Below, piece by piece: positions 8,969-17,879 of a stretch of DNA of 64,000 nt (the stretch's first letter is position 1; each line of letters opens with the position of its first letter). The stretch comes from Brevundimonas vesicularis (GTDB lineage: Bacteria; Pseudomonadota; Alphaproteobacteria; Caulobacterales; Caulobacteraceae), in the NCBI RefSeq assembly GCF_027105095.1, contig NZ_CP114278.1, forward strand, positions 806,001-870,000, in the 5' to 3' direction. A program made the translations under genes and the position numbers. The notes beneath the pieces are model-generated. The model was not told the DNA's origin. It did not search any database and saw nothing but the letters and a program-made list of their open reading frames with translations.

Positions 8969-10036
8969 TCAGGGTTCGTCGGCGTAGATGGCGACGCGGG
9001 CGGGGTCGGTCGAGGAGGCCGCGCCGCGATACATGCCCGAGGTGGACATGGCGAAGGCGGGGCGGCCATCCAGGCCCATGACGATGACGCCGCCCTTGCC
9101 GCCCAGACGATCGGCGTCGGCGATCTCCGCCTGACCGGCGGCCTGCGTTGCCGCCCCTCCTGCAATCCGCGCGCAGATGTCGCGGGCGACGGTGGCGCGG
9201 ATGAAATATTCGCCGTCGCCGGTGGCGGACACCGCGCAGTCGTCGGCGTTGGAGGCATAGGTGCCGGCGCCGATGATCGGCACGTCGCCGACCCGTCCCC
9301 AGCGTTTGGCGGTCATGCCGCCGGTCGAGGTGGCGGCGGCGAGACGACCCTGGCTGTCCAGCGCCACGGCGCCGACCGTGCCGAACTTCTTCTCATTCAG
9401 GGGTGGGGCGATTTCGGCCTGAGCGCCTGGGGCCGTAGGGGAGGCAGGCGGGCCGGCGGGGCGCTCGGGGATCGGCTGTCCGGCCTCGGTCAGGGCCTTC
9501 ACCAGCCCGTGCCAGCGGCGCTCGGTGAAGAAGAAGGCCGGATCGACCTGCTCCAGCCCGACCGAGGCGGCGAAGGCGTCGGCGCCGGGGCCGATCAGCA
9601 TGACGTGGGGCGACCGCTCCATCACCGCGCGGGCGGCGGCGACGGGGTGACGCGTGGTGGTCAGGCCGGCGACGGACCCGGCGGTCAGGTCCGAGCCGTC
9701 CATGACGGCGGCGTCCAGCTCGTTATGGCCCGCTGCGGTGAAGACCGCCCCGCGCCCGGCGTTGAACAGGGGATCGTCCTCCATGACCTGCACGGCGGCC
9801 TGGACCGCATCCAGCGCCGAGCCGCCGCTTTTCAGCACGGCCGAACCGGCGTCCAGCGCGCCTTGCAGCGCCGCGCGATAGGCCACGTCCTGCTCGGGCG
9901 TCAGGCTGGACCGCTCGATCACGCCCGCCCCGCCGTGGATCGCCAGCGACCATTGCGGCGCGGCGTCCTGGGCGTGCGCCGAGGAGAAACACAGTGCAAA
10001 GAGTGCAATCAGTGCCGAACAGGCGATGCGCATCAT
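8969..10036 (-). CDS. Isoaspartyl peptidase / plant-type L-asparaginase (Ntn hydrolase)
   Basis: The enzyme cleaves isoaspartyl dipeptides or asparagine after self-processing into two subunits. The 355-residue precursor has a signal peptide (about 22 residues, ending SAHAQ), so it is periplasmic. The motif AIHGGAG is near residue 33 and the autocleavage nucleophile is Thr220 in FGTVGAVALD, followed by TSTGGM (about 236-241) and GRVGDVPIIGAG. A Pro/Ala-rich linker (about 190-210) precedes the cleavage site, as is usual. Length matches the family. Confidence 0.92.
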   Translation of the reverse strand: MMRIACSALIALFALCFSSAHAQDAAPQWSLAIHGGAGVIERSSLTPEQDVAYRAALQGALDAGSAVLKSGGSALDAVQAAVQVMEDDPLFNAGRGAVFTAAGHNELDAAVMDGSDLTAGSVAGLTTTRHPVAAARAVMERSPHVMLIGPGADAFAASVGLEQVDPAFFFTERRWHGLVKALTEAGQPIPERPAGPPASPTAPGAQAEIAPPLNEKKFGTVGAVALDSQGRLAAATSTGGMTAKRWGRVGDVPIIGAGTYASNADDCAVSATGDGEYFIRATVARDICARIAGGAATQAAGQAEIADADRLGGKGGVIVMGLDGRPAFAMSTSGMYRGAASSTDPARVAIYADEP

Positions 10037-10287
10037 GAAATTCCTCCCGGCGCCGGATCAGGACGCACCCCGTCGGCAGGTCGTTGGCGCCGCCACTGTA
10101 ACCCATGACAGGGTCGTGTCAGGCCGATCGATCAAAGAAGAGCGAAGCGCATAACCAGGCGGGCGATCTGGGCGGCCTTATGTGCGAAATCGTGCAGATC
10201 GGACGTGTCCGGCGGGGCGGAGGTGGCTGTTCCGGTTGAAAAATCACGCGTCGTGGCGCCTTTGCGCGCCTCGCGCATTGTGGGCGC

Positions 10288-11952
10288 ATGACTGCATCGA
10301 TCGCCTTTGTCGGAGCGGGGCCAACCACGCTCTACGCCCTTCACGCCCTGCTGTCCCAAGGCCAGCTGCCGGCGCGCATCACCGTGATCGAAGCGGGCGG
10401 GTCTGCGGGATCGGGCAGCCCCTACAGCGCCGAGTGGAACGACCGGGCGATGCTGTCGAACATCGCCAGCGTGGAAATCCCGCCGGTCACGCAAACCCTG
10501 GCGGAATGGCTGGCGGCACGGACCTCGGCGGAGTTGCACGCGCTGGACGTCGACCCTGCCGCGCTGGATGAGCGTAGTTTCGTGCCGCGTCTCGCTTTAG
10601 GGCGCTATTTCGAGGACCAGTTCAGAGCCCTTGTGGAACGGGCGAGGGCCGCTGGCGTCTCGATCCAGGTGATGACCGACTGTCGCGTCGTCGACGCCGC
10701 GAACACGCCGGCCGGCATCGAACTGACCTCTGTCTCGCCGCCCTCGCTGCGCGCAAGCAAGGCGATCTTCGATCATGTGGTCCTGGCCACGGGCCACCAA
10801 TGGCCGTCACGCCAGCAGGGTCGTCCCGGCTATTACCTCAGTCCGTGGCCGGCCTCGGCGCTGTCCAAGATCCCCGCGACGGATATCGGAATCCGCGGCT
10901 CGTCCTTGACGGCGATCGATGCGGCGGTCGCCCTGGCGGGGTCGCACGGCGCCTTCGTTCGCCAAGCCGACCGGCTGGTGTACGAACCCGCGCCGGACAC
11001 CGAGGCGTTTCGCCTGACCATGATGTCGCGCAAGGGCATCCTGCCGGAAGCGGACTTCTATTTTCCGCTGCCCCACGCGCCGTTGGACATCTGCACACCG
11101 GAAGCGGTTGCCGCCCTGATCGTGCAGGAGACGGGCGGTCTTCTGGATGCGGTGTTCGACCTCTTCCGGCGCGAGCTGATGCAAGCCGATTCGGCTTACG
11201 CGGCAGAAACGGCGTTGGGCGAGGCCACGCTGGAGACATTCGCCCAGGCCTATTTCGCCCGACGTGCGGCGAGCGATCCGTTCGTCTGGGCTGCGGCGAA
11301 CCTGGAAGAAGCGCGGGCCAATCACGCCGCCAGGGTCACGGTGGCGTGGCGCGACGCCATCCTTCGCATGCATGAAGTCGTCGCCGCGATCGTGCCGCAT
11401 CTGGACGCCGCGCAGTTCGACCGCTTCAGCCGGGTGTTCAAGCCGATCTTCGTCGATGTCTACGCCGGGGTGCCGCATGAATCGATCGAGCGGATGCTGG
11501 CCTTGCACGAGGCCGGCAAGCTGGAGGTTCTGGCGCTCGGCGAGGACCACGCGGTCGATACGCAAAGTCCGGAAGTTGGGGCCGACGTGACGATCGCCGG
11601 ACGGACAAGACATTTCCCGGTCTTCATCGAGGCGACCGGCCAGCAGGCCTTGGCCGCGATCCAGTTTCCGTTCCTGTCGCTGCTGGAGCAGGGCATCGTT
11701 CGCGACGAGGTCGCCAATGATGCGCCCGACGTGGTGCGCGGCATTGCTGTCGATGAGCTGTTTCGACCCGTTGATGCGCCCCTGCCGCCGGACCGACTGT
11801 TTTGCCTGACGCTGCCGTTCCTGATGGGCCGCCACCCCTTCGCGCAGGGGATCACCAGTTCCTTTGAAATGGGAGGGATCGTCGGGCGCAGGCTGGCGTT
11901 GGTGGTCAAAGGCGAGGAGAACCCGACTCATCCCGCCGCCTCGGCGGCCTGA
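10288..11952 (+). CDS. FAD/NAD(P)-binding protein, YdhS-like (NAD_binding_9)
   Basis: This 554-residue protein has an N-terminal Rossmann dinucleotide motif, VGAGPTTLYALHALL (residues 8-22), then an acidic end-of-strand residue in VIEAGGSAG. A second conserved block, FDHVVLATGHQWPS (about 160-173), is typical of FAD-dependent proteins of the YdhS group. The substrate is unknown. It is divergent from isoaspartyl peptidase. A DUF1543 gene starts 11 nt after its stop on the same strand, suggesting an operon. Confidence 0.78.
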   Translation: MTASIAFVGAGPTTLYALHALLSQGQLPARITVIEAGGSAGSGSPYSAEWNDRAMLSNIASVEIPPVTQTLAEWLAARTSAELHALDVDPAALDERSFVPRLALGRYFEDQFRALVERARAAGVSIQVMTDCRVVDAANTPAGIELTSVSPPSLRASKAIFDHVVLATGHQWPSRQQGRPGYYLSPWPASALSKIPATDIGIRGSSLTAIDAAVALAGSHGAFVRQADRLVYEPAPDTEAFRLTMMSRKGILPEADFYFPLPHAPLDICTPEAVAALIVQETGGLLDAVFDLFRRELMQADSAYAAETALGEATLETFAQAYFARRAASDPFVWAAANLEEARANHAARVTVAWRDAILRMHEVVAAIVPHLDAAQFDRFSRVFKPIFVDVYAGVPHESIERMLALHEAGKLEVLALGEDHAVDTQSPEVGADVTIAGRTRHFPVFIEATGQQALAAIQFPFLSLLEQGIVRDEVANDAPDVVRGIAVDELFRPVDAPLPPDRLFCLTLPFLMGRHPFAQGITSSFEMGGIVGRRLALVVKGEENPTHPAASAA

Positions 11953-11963
11953 AGCGAGACCTG

Positions 11964-12467
11964 ATGAAGCTGTTTGCGATCTACATCGGCGGCGAGCACC
12001 CCGGCGCCAATATCGAAGTGCATGATATGCGCTTCATCGCCGCCCCCTCGATCGAGGGCACCTACGACACTCTGCGTGAACAGTGGTGGGGCAAGACGGG
12101 CAGTCTGCACATCGATTGCTGGTCGGAGATTTCACACGCGGACGGCTATGACGTCAGCCTGCGTCCCGAGCCCTACACCGGCCAGGAGAAGCTCTATTAC
12201 GTGAATCTGGGCGGCTATGACGGGGTGGCCTTCGCCGAACAGCACCGCAACGTCTTCGTCGTCGCCGAAACCCTTCAGGCCGCCAAGGCGCGCGCCATCA
12301 AGCTGGCCTCAGGCTGGAGCGACGCCCACCGCGACGAGATGTATGAGGCCGAACAGGCCTTCGCGCTCCAAGACGCCGCCCAGGCCCAGCGGATGCATAT
12401 CCATCTGACGCCCCGCCCGATGTCCGGCGACCCGAGCTTCACCTGCCGCTACATGCCCCTTCGCTAA
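11964..12467 (+). CDS. DUF1543 domain protein
   Basis: This 167-residue protein matches the DUF1543 pattern: KLFAIYIGGEHPGANIEVHD, then a Trp-rich block REQWWGKTGSLHIDCW. A second, weaker half (YYVNLGGYDGVAFAEQHRN) suggests two tandem copies of the fold, as in this family. The molecular function is unknown. It follows the FAD protein after 11 nt with the same orientation and is probably cotranscribed with it. Confidence 0.83.
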   Translation: MKLFAIYIGGEHPGANIEVHDMRFIAAPSIEGTYDTLREQWWGKTGSLHIDCWSEISHADGYDVSLRPEPYTGQEKLYYVNLGGYDGVAFAEQHRNVFVVAETLQAAKARAIKLASGWSDAHRDEMYEAEQAFALQDAAQAQRMHIHLTPRPMSGDPSFTCRYMPLR

Positions 12468-12482
12468 TGCAAAGGGGCGCCC

Positions 12483-12668
12483 TCACCCCCGGCGGTGCAG
12501 GCGCTTCCACATCTGATAGCCGACGATGGGGGCGAAGCCACAGAGGAGGGCGGCGACCAGGACCATCCAGAAGCCGCCGCCCAGCCAGACTTCGCCGGCC
12601 AGGGCCCCTGCGCCGGCCGCCAGGACCGGGCCGAGCCAAGGCAGCCAAGTCGGCGGCCGCATCTTCAT
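12483..12668 (-). CDS. Small two-helix membrane protein
   Basis: This 61-residue protein has two hydrophobic segments (WLPWLGPVLAAGAGALAG and GFWMVLVAALLCGFAPIVG) and a basic C-terminal tail WKRLHRRG, suggesting both ends face the cytoplasm. Its ATG immediately follows the stop codon of hppD (TGAATG), so it is very likely translated from the same mRNA. No family recognised. Confidence 0.66.
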   Translation of the reverse strand: MKMRPPTWLPWLGPVLAAGAGALAGEVWLGGGFWMVLVAALLCGFAPIVGYQMWKRLHRRG

Positions 12669-13775
12669 TCAGGCGTCGACCTTGATGACGCCGCGACGGA
12701 TCTGGTCCAGCTCGATGGAGTCGAACAGGGCCTGGAAGTTGCCGTTGCCGAAGCCTTCGTTGCCCTTGCGCTGGATGATCTCGAAGAAGATCGGGCCGAA
12801 GGTGTCCTGGGTGAAGATTTGCAGCAGCAGGCCTTCCTCGTCCGAACCGTCGATCAGGATGCGGTTCTTGCGCATCCGCTCCACGTCCTCGCCATGGTTG
12901 GGCAGGCGCTTGTCGATCAGTTCGAAATAGGTCTCGATGGTGTCCTGGAAGGCGACGCCGCGTTCCTTCATCGCCTCGACCGTCTCGAAGATGTTCTCGG
13001 TCGTCAGGGCGATGTGCTGGATGCCTTCGCCGTTGTAGCGACGGATGAACTCCTCGATCTGGGAGTTCTCGTCCTGGCTTTCGTTCAGCGGGATGCGGAT
13101 GGCGCGGTCGGGCGCGATCATGGCCTGGGAGAACAGACCCGTGGCCTTGCCCTTGATGTCGAAATACTTCTGCTCTTCGAAGTTGAAGATCGAGTTGTAG
13201 AAGCCCGACCAGGTGCGCATCTGGCCGCGACGGACGTTGTGGGTCAGGTGGTCCAGGATCTCCAGGCCCATCGAGTTCTTGCGCTCGGCCTCTTCCCAGC
13301 CCTCGATCTCGTCCCAGGCGTCATAGAGCGAGCCGGCGTCACCGTACTGGTCGATGACATAGAGCAGCGAGCCGCCGATGCCTTGCAGGATGTAGGGGTA
13401 GTCGTCGCCCAGCGCGCCGCCGGCGGCGTCCGTCGCTGCGACGGCGCCGCGGGCCAGCGCGCCCTCATAGGCGGCCTTGGCGTCGGTAGTGCGGAAGGCC
13501 ATGCCGTTGGCGGACGGGCCGTGATCCTTGGCGAAGGCCTCGGCCTGACCCTTTGGCGAGCGTTGCACCAGGAAGCTGATGTCGCCCTGTTTCAGGCGCA
13601 CCACGTCGGTCTTGGGGTTCACGTGCGTCTGGGTGAAGCCCATCAGTTCCAGCCGCGAAATCATCGCCTCGGGCTCGGGGCCGGTGAATTCGACGAACTC
13701 GAAACCGTCGACGCCGAGGGGGTTTTCAAGGTCGATCTGTTCCGCCGTCGGCTGGCCTTGGGTCATGTCGTTCAT
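12669..13775 (-). CDS. hppD: 4-hydroxyphenylpyruvate dioxygenase
   Basis: This Fe(II) enzyme converts 4-hydroxyphenylpyruvate to homogentisate in tyrosine degradation. The 368-residue sequence carries the expected metal facial triad: His176 in LDHLTHNV, His254 in GEGIQHIAL and Glu332 in GPIFFEIIQRKG. The C-terminal helix region (GNGNFQALFDSIELDQ) that closes the active site is intact. Length and motif spacing are standard. Fumarylacetoacetase lies 4 kb further on the same strand. A two-helix membrane protein follows without a gap. Confidence 0.97.
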   Translation of the reverse strand: MNDMTQGQPTAEQIDLENPLGVDGFEFVEFTGPEPEAMISRLELMGFTQTHVNPKTDVVRLKQGDISFLVQRSPKGQAEAFAKDHGPSANGMAFRTTDAKAAYEGALARGAVAATDAAGGALGDDYPYILQGIGGSLLYVIDQYGDAGSLYDAWDEIEGWEEAERKNSMGLEILDHLTHNVRRGQMRTWSGFYNSIFNFEEQKYFDIKGKATGLFSQAMIAPDRAIRIPLNESQDENSQIEEFIRRYNGEGIQHIALTTENIFETVEAMKERGVAFQDTIETYFELIDKRLPNHGEDVERMRKNRILIDGSDEEGLLLQIFTQDTFGPIFFEIIQRKGNEGFGNGNFQALFDSIELDQIRRGVIKVDA

Positions 13776-13928
13776 GGCGCGTCTCCCGCGTAGCTTTTGA
13801 GGCGGGCTTAACCGAAAGGAGCCGCCGATTGGCGCGGAACCTAGTCACAGAAGACGACGGAGCCAAGACGAAGCCACGGGGTCGTGATGACGGACGCCCC
13901 GCAAGCCCCGTCGGCCGTCTTTATGCGA

Positions 13929-15038
13929 TCAGCGCAGGACGGGTTCAGGATCGACCAGCCGGACGTCGTGCATCTGATCCAGATAGGCTTCGTAGTAGCC
14001 CTTGTGCGAGGCGCCGACGATGGTCAGCATCCGCGTGCCCGGATAGCGGCCCAGAACATCGCGCATATTGGCGACCATGCGCAGATTGCGCGTCTCCCAA
14101 TAGCCGAGGTAGTGGCGGCCGAAGGCCTGCGGCGACGGCTCGACCAGGGTGGCACCGAAATCGGACTGATAGGTCAGGGTCGGCGTCGTCGGCGCATTAT
14201 AGACGCGGTACATGCGCAGCACGCCGTCGGGCTGATCGAGAGCGGCCTCAAGTTCGGCGCCCTGGGTTCGGCGAGTTTGGGTGGCGGGATTGTTCCAGGC
14301 GCCCATGATGGCGTCGCCATAGGCCTTCTTTTCGGCGGGATCGGTCGGATCGGGCGTGTCGGCGGAGTGGTCGTCGACGCTCCACAGTCGCTCCAGCCCC
14401 AGACGTGCGGCGAGCGGGGCCGAGATCAGAAAGGTCTCGTTGGCCCGATCCTTGATCCGGTTCAGCACGGCGACCAAGGCGTCGTTCAGGCCGTCCCCCG
14501 CGATGCGGTCCTCAGGAGCCAGCCGAAGCCACTGGACCAGGGCCGATCCCCGCTCGCCGGCCGCCAGAAAGACCGCCGCCAGATGGCGCCGCTGGGCCGC
14601 CGTGGGCTGAGCGGGCCACGCGGCCAGCAGCCGCTCGGCCTCGGCGTTGGCGGCGGGTACGTCCAGACCGGTGGCCAGGGCGGCGGGGGCGGGATCCCAG
14701 CAATAGGTCTCGACCGTCTCGGCATAGCGCGACGGATAGCGACGCAAGCTGTCGCATTGCAGGCCCGACAGGTCCTCCGTCGCGATGGCGGTCGGCTTCC
14801 ACGCCGCCAGCCGATCCAGCAGCGGCGACAGGCTTTCGACCTTGAAGCCGTCGCCCATGTTCGACAGGTGCGGCGTGCCCAGCACCAAAACCTCGTTCAG
14901 CGCGCCGGCGGGCGGCCCCTTCAGCTGATCAGGATGGAAAGGCTGGCGGTAGTCCTGCGCCGCTGCGGGCAGGGCGACGGCCAGCAGCGCGCCGACGGCG
15001 ACGAACAGGGTGCGGGAGTAACGAAGAGGCAGAGCCAT
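13929..15038 (-). CDS. Exported DUF5694-type protein
   Basis: A 369-residue exported protein. The ATG at 15038 opens a signal peptide (YSRTLFVAVGALLAVALPAAAQ). Conserved blocks EVLVLGTPHLSN near the mature N-terminus, GRHYLGYWETRNLRMVANM in the C-terminal third and TIVGASHKGYYEAYL near the end match the DUF5694 family, which resembles TraB/EreA-like folds. The conserved His residues (GTPH, GASH) could form a catalytic or metal site, but no reaction is established. An upstream in-frame GTG at 15098 is rejected because it would bury the signal. Confidence 0.75.
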   Translation of the reverse strand: MALPLRYSRTLFVAVGALLAVALPAAAQDYRQPFHPDQLKGPPAGALNEVLVLGTPHLSNMGDGFKVESLSPLLDRLAAWKPTAIATEDLSGLQCDSLRRYPSRYAETVETYCWDPAPAALATGLDVPAANAEAERLLAAWPAQPTAAQRRHLAAVFLAAGERGSALVQWLRLAPEDRIAGDGLNDALVAVLNRIKDRANETFLISAPLAARLGLERLWSVDDHSADTPDPTDPAEKKAYGDAIMGAWNNPATQTRRTQGAELEAALDQPDGVLRMYRVYNAPTTPTLTYQSDFGATLVEPSPQAFGRHYLGYWETRNLRMVANMRDVLGRYPGTRMLTIVGASHKGYYEAYLDQMHDVRLVDPEPVLR

Positions 15039-15172
15039 GACACGCCGTGAAAGAAGATTGGGAATGATCGACCGTCGGTCGGTCACGCCACCTTCCACGG
15101 ATCACCACCCGGGCGCCCGTTAATTCTTGGACATCTAAGGCTACGCTTGTAGGGCTGGGATTGCTGCGTGCG

Positions 15173-15817
15173 TCAGCCCGGCAGCCAGCGCGTGGCCCAT
15201 TCGGCGCCCATAAGAAGGCCGGTCCCGAGCGCGCCCAGAATGGTCAGCCAGACGGTGGTGACCGCGCAGCCGGCGAGGACGAACAGGCCGTCGCGCTGGA
15301 TCAGGCCGACCGACAGCAGGGCCAGGGCGATGGAGGGGATGGTGTTGGTCAGCGGCATGACGATGGTGACGGTCGCCAGGATCATGAAGACGGCGGCAAG
15401 CTTCTCGCCCGGTCCATCGGCGAAGCGGCGCAGGCGGGGCCGCGACAGCCGGTCGATCCAGCCCAGTTTGGTTTCGGCGAAATCGGCCATGGCCTTCAGC
15501 CACGATCCCTTGCACCGCAGGTTCAGAAACCAGCGCGGCAGCCAAGGCTCCTCGCGCCCGACCAGCATCTGGCCGGCCAGCAGGATGACGATCAGCCCGA
15601 CCACCTGCGGCACGCCGTAAAGGCCCGGCACCAGGCAGGGGATGGAGAGCAGCAGGATCAACAGGCCGTAGGCGCGCTCGTCCAGCCGGTCGCGGATTTC
15701 GTGCAGGGTCAGTCCGGCGTCGCCGCCGTCGTCGGCCAGCCGCCGCAGCAGACGGGTGACGTTATGGCTGACGTCGTCCTGCTGGACCGTGGACGGGGAA
15801 GAGGCGGGGGTCGTCAT
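15173..15817 (-). CDS. ExoD family membrane protein
   Basis: This 214-residue protein has a soluble N-terminus (TLHEIRDRLDERAYGLL) followed by hydrophobic segments at about 50-85 and 140-200. The block LLILLLSIPCLVPG is characteristic of ExoD, a family named from a rhizobial exopolysaccharide locus and also linked to alkali tolerance; the biochemical role is unknown. The gene stands alone, divergent from the DedA-type gene at 15905. Confidence 0.85.
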   Translation of the reverse strand: MTTPASSPSTVQQDDVSHNVTRLLRRLADDGGDAGLTLHEIRDRLDERAYGLLILLLSIPCLVPGLYGVPQVVGLIVILLAGQMLVGREEPWLPRWFLNLRCKGSWLKAMADFAETKLGWIDRLSRPRLRRFADGPGEKLAAVFMILATVTIVMPLTNTIPSIALALLSVGLIQRDGLFVLAGCAVTTVWLTILGALGTGLLMGAEWATRWLPG

Positions 15818-15904
15818 TCAGGCGCTCTAGCAGGTGGACGTGACGGCCGAGGATGACGCAACGCCGCAGGGGTGCTAACGCGCCGTGCCGCCTTAAGGAT
15901 CTCC

Positions 15905-16480
15905 ATGCTGCGCAAACTCTATGACCGCGTCTTCGACCTGGCGCGCAGCCGCCATGCGACCAAGGCCCTGACGGTCGTCTCCTTCGCCGAGAGTTCGTTC
16001 TTTCCGATCCCGCCCGACGTGATGCTGGCGCCCATGATCCTGGCGCGGCCGCAGAAGGCGTATTTCTACGCCGCCGTCTGCACCGTGGCGTCGGTTCTGG
16101 GCGGGATTCTCGGTTATGCGATCGGCTATTTCCTGACCGACCTAGGCCTGGCGATCATGCGGGTGCTGGGCCATTCGGACGGGCTGGAGCAGTTCCGAGC
16201 CTGGTTCGATCAGTGGGGCCTGTGGGTCATTCTGATCAAGGGGCTGACGCCCATCCCCTACAAGCTGGTGACGATCGCCTCGGGCCTGGCGGCGTTCAGC
16301 TTTCCGGTCTTCATGGCTGCGTCGGTCGTGACGCGGGGCGGACGGTTCTTCCTAGAGGCGTGGATCCTGAAACGCTGGGGGCCGGCCATGCTGGCGCAGG
16401 TCGAAAAGCGGCTGGCGATGTGGAGCGTGATCGGCCTGGTCGCGCTGGTCGGGTTGATCGTCGTCCTGAAGCTTCTGTAA
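15905..16480 (+). CDS. DedA/YqaA family membrane protein
   Basis: A 191-residue SNARE-associated (VTT) domain protein. Members flip lipids or maintain membrane homeostasis. Visible features are SFAESSFFPIPPDVMLAPM, the glycine-rich GGILGYAIGYF helix, and IKGLTPIPYKLVTIASG, the re-entrant-loop motif of the YqaA subgroup. The ATG at 15905 follows AAGGA at 15895-15899, which rules out an earlier in-frame ATG. dsbB follows after 39 nt on the same strand. Confidence 0.88.
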   Translation: MLRKLYDRVFDLARSRHATKALTVVSFAESSFFPIPPDVMLAPMILARPQKAYFYAAVCTVASVLGGILGYAIGYFLTDLGLAIMRVLGHSDGLEQFRAWFDQWGLWVILIKGLTPIPYKLVTIASGLAAFSFPVFMAASVVTRGGRFFLEAWILKRWGPAMLAQVEKRLAMWSVIGLVALVGLIVVLKLL

Positions 16481-16519
16481 GTCGACGCGGCCGCAGGGGC
16501 GGGGTAAGACCGTTTCAAG

Positions 16520-17065
16520 ATGATCGATGTCTATCGCCTTCTGACCCGTTGGTGGACCGCCTTCGCCCTGGCCGCGTCGTTGGCCATGCTGGGCGCGGCC
16601 CATGCGTTCGAACGGTTCGGCGGCCTTGCGCCCTGCAACCTGTGTCTGAAGCAGCGCGAGGTCTATTGGGGCGCGGCCGTCGTCGCGGTGATGGCTACGG
16701 GCTGGACCCTGTTCAGCGGCGGACGCCGGGGCACGCCGCGCATCGCCGCCTTCCTGCTGGCGGCCGTGTTCGCGACAGGCGCCATCACGGCCATCTTCCA
16801 TATGGGCGGCGAATACAAATGGTGGGCGCTGCCTGCGACCTGTTCGTCCGTCGGCGGCTCGGTTGATATGGACAGCCTGACAGCGCTGGCCATGGGCACG
16901 GGGCCGGTGACCAAGGTGATCGGCTGCGGCGATGTGGCCTGGAGCTGGCTGGGTCTGTCGATGGCAGGATGGAACGCGATCATCGCCTCGGCGCTTGCGG
17001 TGTTCAGCCTGTTGGCGGCGAAACGTCCAAAGGACGCCCGAGCGCCCCGGATCGAAAAGGCCTGA
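16520..17065 (+). CDS. dsbB: Disulfide bond formation protein DsbB
   Basis: DsbB re-oxidises periplasmic DsbA and passes the electrons to ubiquinone. The 181-residue protein has four hydrophobic segments, the redox pair Cys39-Cys42 (APCNLC) at the first periplasmic loop, and a second pair Cys108/Cys136 in the second periplasmic loop. Both pairs are needed for activity and both are present. The coq7-type gene starts 4 nt after its stop, placing a quinone-using and a quinone-making enzyme in one transcript. Confidence 0.9.
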   Translation: MIDVYRLLTRWWTAFALAASLAMLGAAHAFERFGGLAPCNLCLKQREVYWGAAVVAVMATGWTLFSGGRRGTPRIAAFLLAAVFATGAITAIFHMGGEYKWWALPATCSSVGGSVDMDSLTALAMGTGPVTKVIGCGDVAWSWLGLSMAGWNAIIASALAVFSLLAAKRPKDARAPRIEKA

Positions 17066-17069
17066 TGCG

Positions 17070-17633
17070 ATGAGCCATTCCATTCCGCTTCCCCGTCCCG
17101 GTCAGGGCGCCGACAAGGCGCGGATGGACGAAATCCTGCGCGTCGATCACGCCGGGGAATATGCGGCCGTCCTGATCTATCGCGCCCAGAAGGCGGTGTT
17201 CGAAGGGCGCAAGGGGCGTGACGGCATCGCCCGCGATCTGTCGGAGATGCAGGACCAGGAGGCGGTGCACCTGGCGCGCTTCGAGCGGCTGCTGAACGAG
17301 CGGCGGGTGCGGCCCACGGTCATGACGCCCCTGTGGCGCATCGCCGCCTCGGCCCTTGGCGCCGGCACGGCCCTGATGGGCGAAAAGGCCGCGCACGCCT
17401 GCACCGAGGCGGTCGAGAGCGTGATCGAGAAGCATTATGCCGACCAGATCGCCGAGATCGGCGATCGCGACCCGGCTCTTGCCGCCGAGCTGAAGCAGTT
17501 CCGCGATGAGGAACTGGCCCACCATGACCACGCCATCGAACACGGCAGCCGCGAAGCGCCGGCCTATCGCCTGCTGTCCGGCGTGATCAAAGTCGGCTGC
17601 AAGGCCGCGATCAAGATCAGCGAGCGGGTCTGA
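17070..17633 (+). CDS. coq7: Coq7-type 5-demethoxyubiquinol hydroxylase
   Basis: This is a di-iron hydroxylase of ubiquinone biosynthesis. The 187-residue sequence contains the iron-ligand pattern: Glu30 (DHAGEYAA), the ExxH pair Glu64/His67 (DQEAVHL), a Glu in the third helix (about residue 113, CTEAVES), and Glu148/His151 (DEELAHHDH). The ATG at 17070 is 4 nt after dsbB, so translation is probably coupled; longer in-frame extensions run into dsbB. Length matches bacterial Coq7. Confidence 0.93.
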   Translation: MSHSIPLPRPGQGADKARMDEILRVDHAGEYAAVLIYRAQKAVFEGRKGRDGIARDLSEMQDQEAVHLARFERLLNERRVRPTVMTPLWRIAASALGAGTALMGEKAAHACTEAVESVIEKHYADQIAEIGDRDPALAAELKQFRDEELAHHDHAIEHGSREAPAYRLLSGVIKVGCKAAIKISERV

Positions 17634-17640
17634 CGCGTCT

Positions 17641-17776
17641 CCTCCCCACCTGTGGGGAGGGGGACCGCGAAGCGGTGGAGGGGCTATTGAAGTCCCACAG
17701 ACGTTTGCGATGCGGTGAAGAGCCCCTCCGTCTCTCCGCTTCGCTACGAGCCTCCTCCCCATGAAATGGGGAGGAG
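17641..17776. repeat. Imperfect palindromic intergenic repeat, family 1, copy 1
   Basis: The outer arms are CCTCCCCACCTGTGGGGAGG on the left and CCTCCTCCCCAT...ATGGGGAGGAG on the right. Inner parts read GGACCGCGAAGCGGTGGAGGGG and AGCCCCTCCG...CGCTTCG. It fills the gap between the converging coq7 and thiolase genes and resembles the element at 28073-28214. It may act as a transcription stop for both genes. Confidence 0.8.
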
Positions 17777-17785
17777 ACAATTGGT

Positions 17786-17811
17786 CTCTCTCAGTAGACT
17801 TCGAACAGCCC
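17786..17811 (-). pseudogene. Relic copy of the thiolase 3' end
   Basis: Read on the minus strand, this 26-nt stretch encodes GLFEVY-stop plus GAGAG. It matches 21 of 26 positions of the true thiolase end at 17875-17900 (GLFEIY-stop plus GAAAG). All five differences are transitions and the codon frame is kept, as expected for remains of a second thiolase gene or a partial duplication. Confidence 0.45.
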
Positions 17812-17820
17812 GGGCGCGCC

Positions 17821-17846
17821 GTTTCGAAACGCTGGCGTTTCGAAAC
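17821..17846. terminator. Double-palindrome hairpin, possible terminator
   Basis: A perfect 11-bp stem (GTTTCGAAACG with CGTTTCGAAAC) has a 4-nt loop CTGG. Each arm contains the 10-bp palindrome GTTTCGAAAC, so alternative foldings are possible. It lies 34 bp beyond the thiolase stop. No T-tract follows, so it is a weak classical terminator. Confidence 0.5.
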
Positions 17847-17879
17847 CGTGTCTCATGTGGGCGCGGCTTTCTGGCTTTC

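Noticed and set aside
10119..10328. A 69-codon minus-strand frame between isoaspartyl peptidase and the FAD protein
   Set aside because: It overlaps the start of the FAD gene, has no ribosome site and no recognisable sequence.
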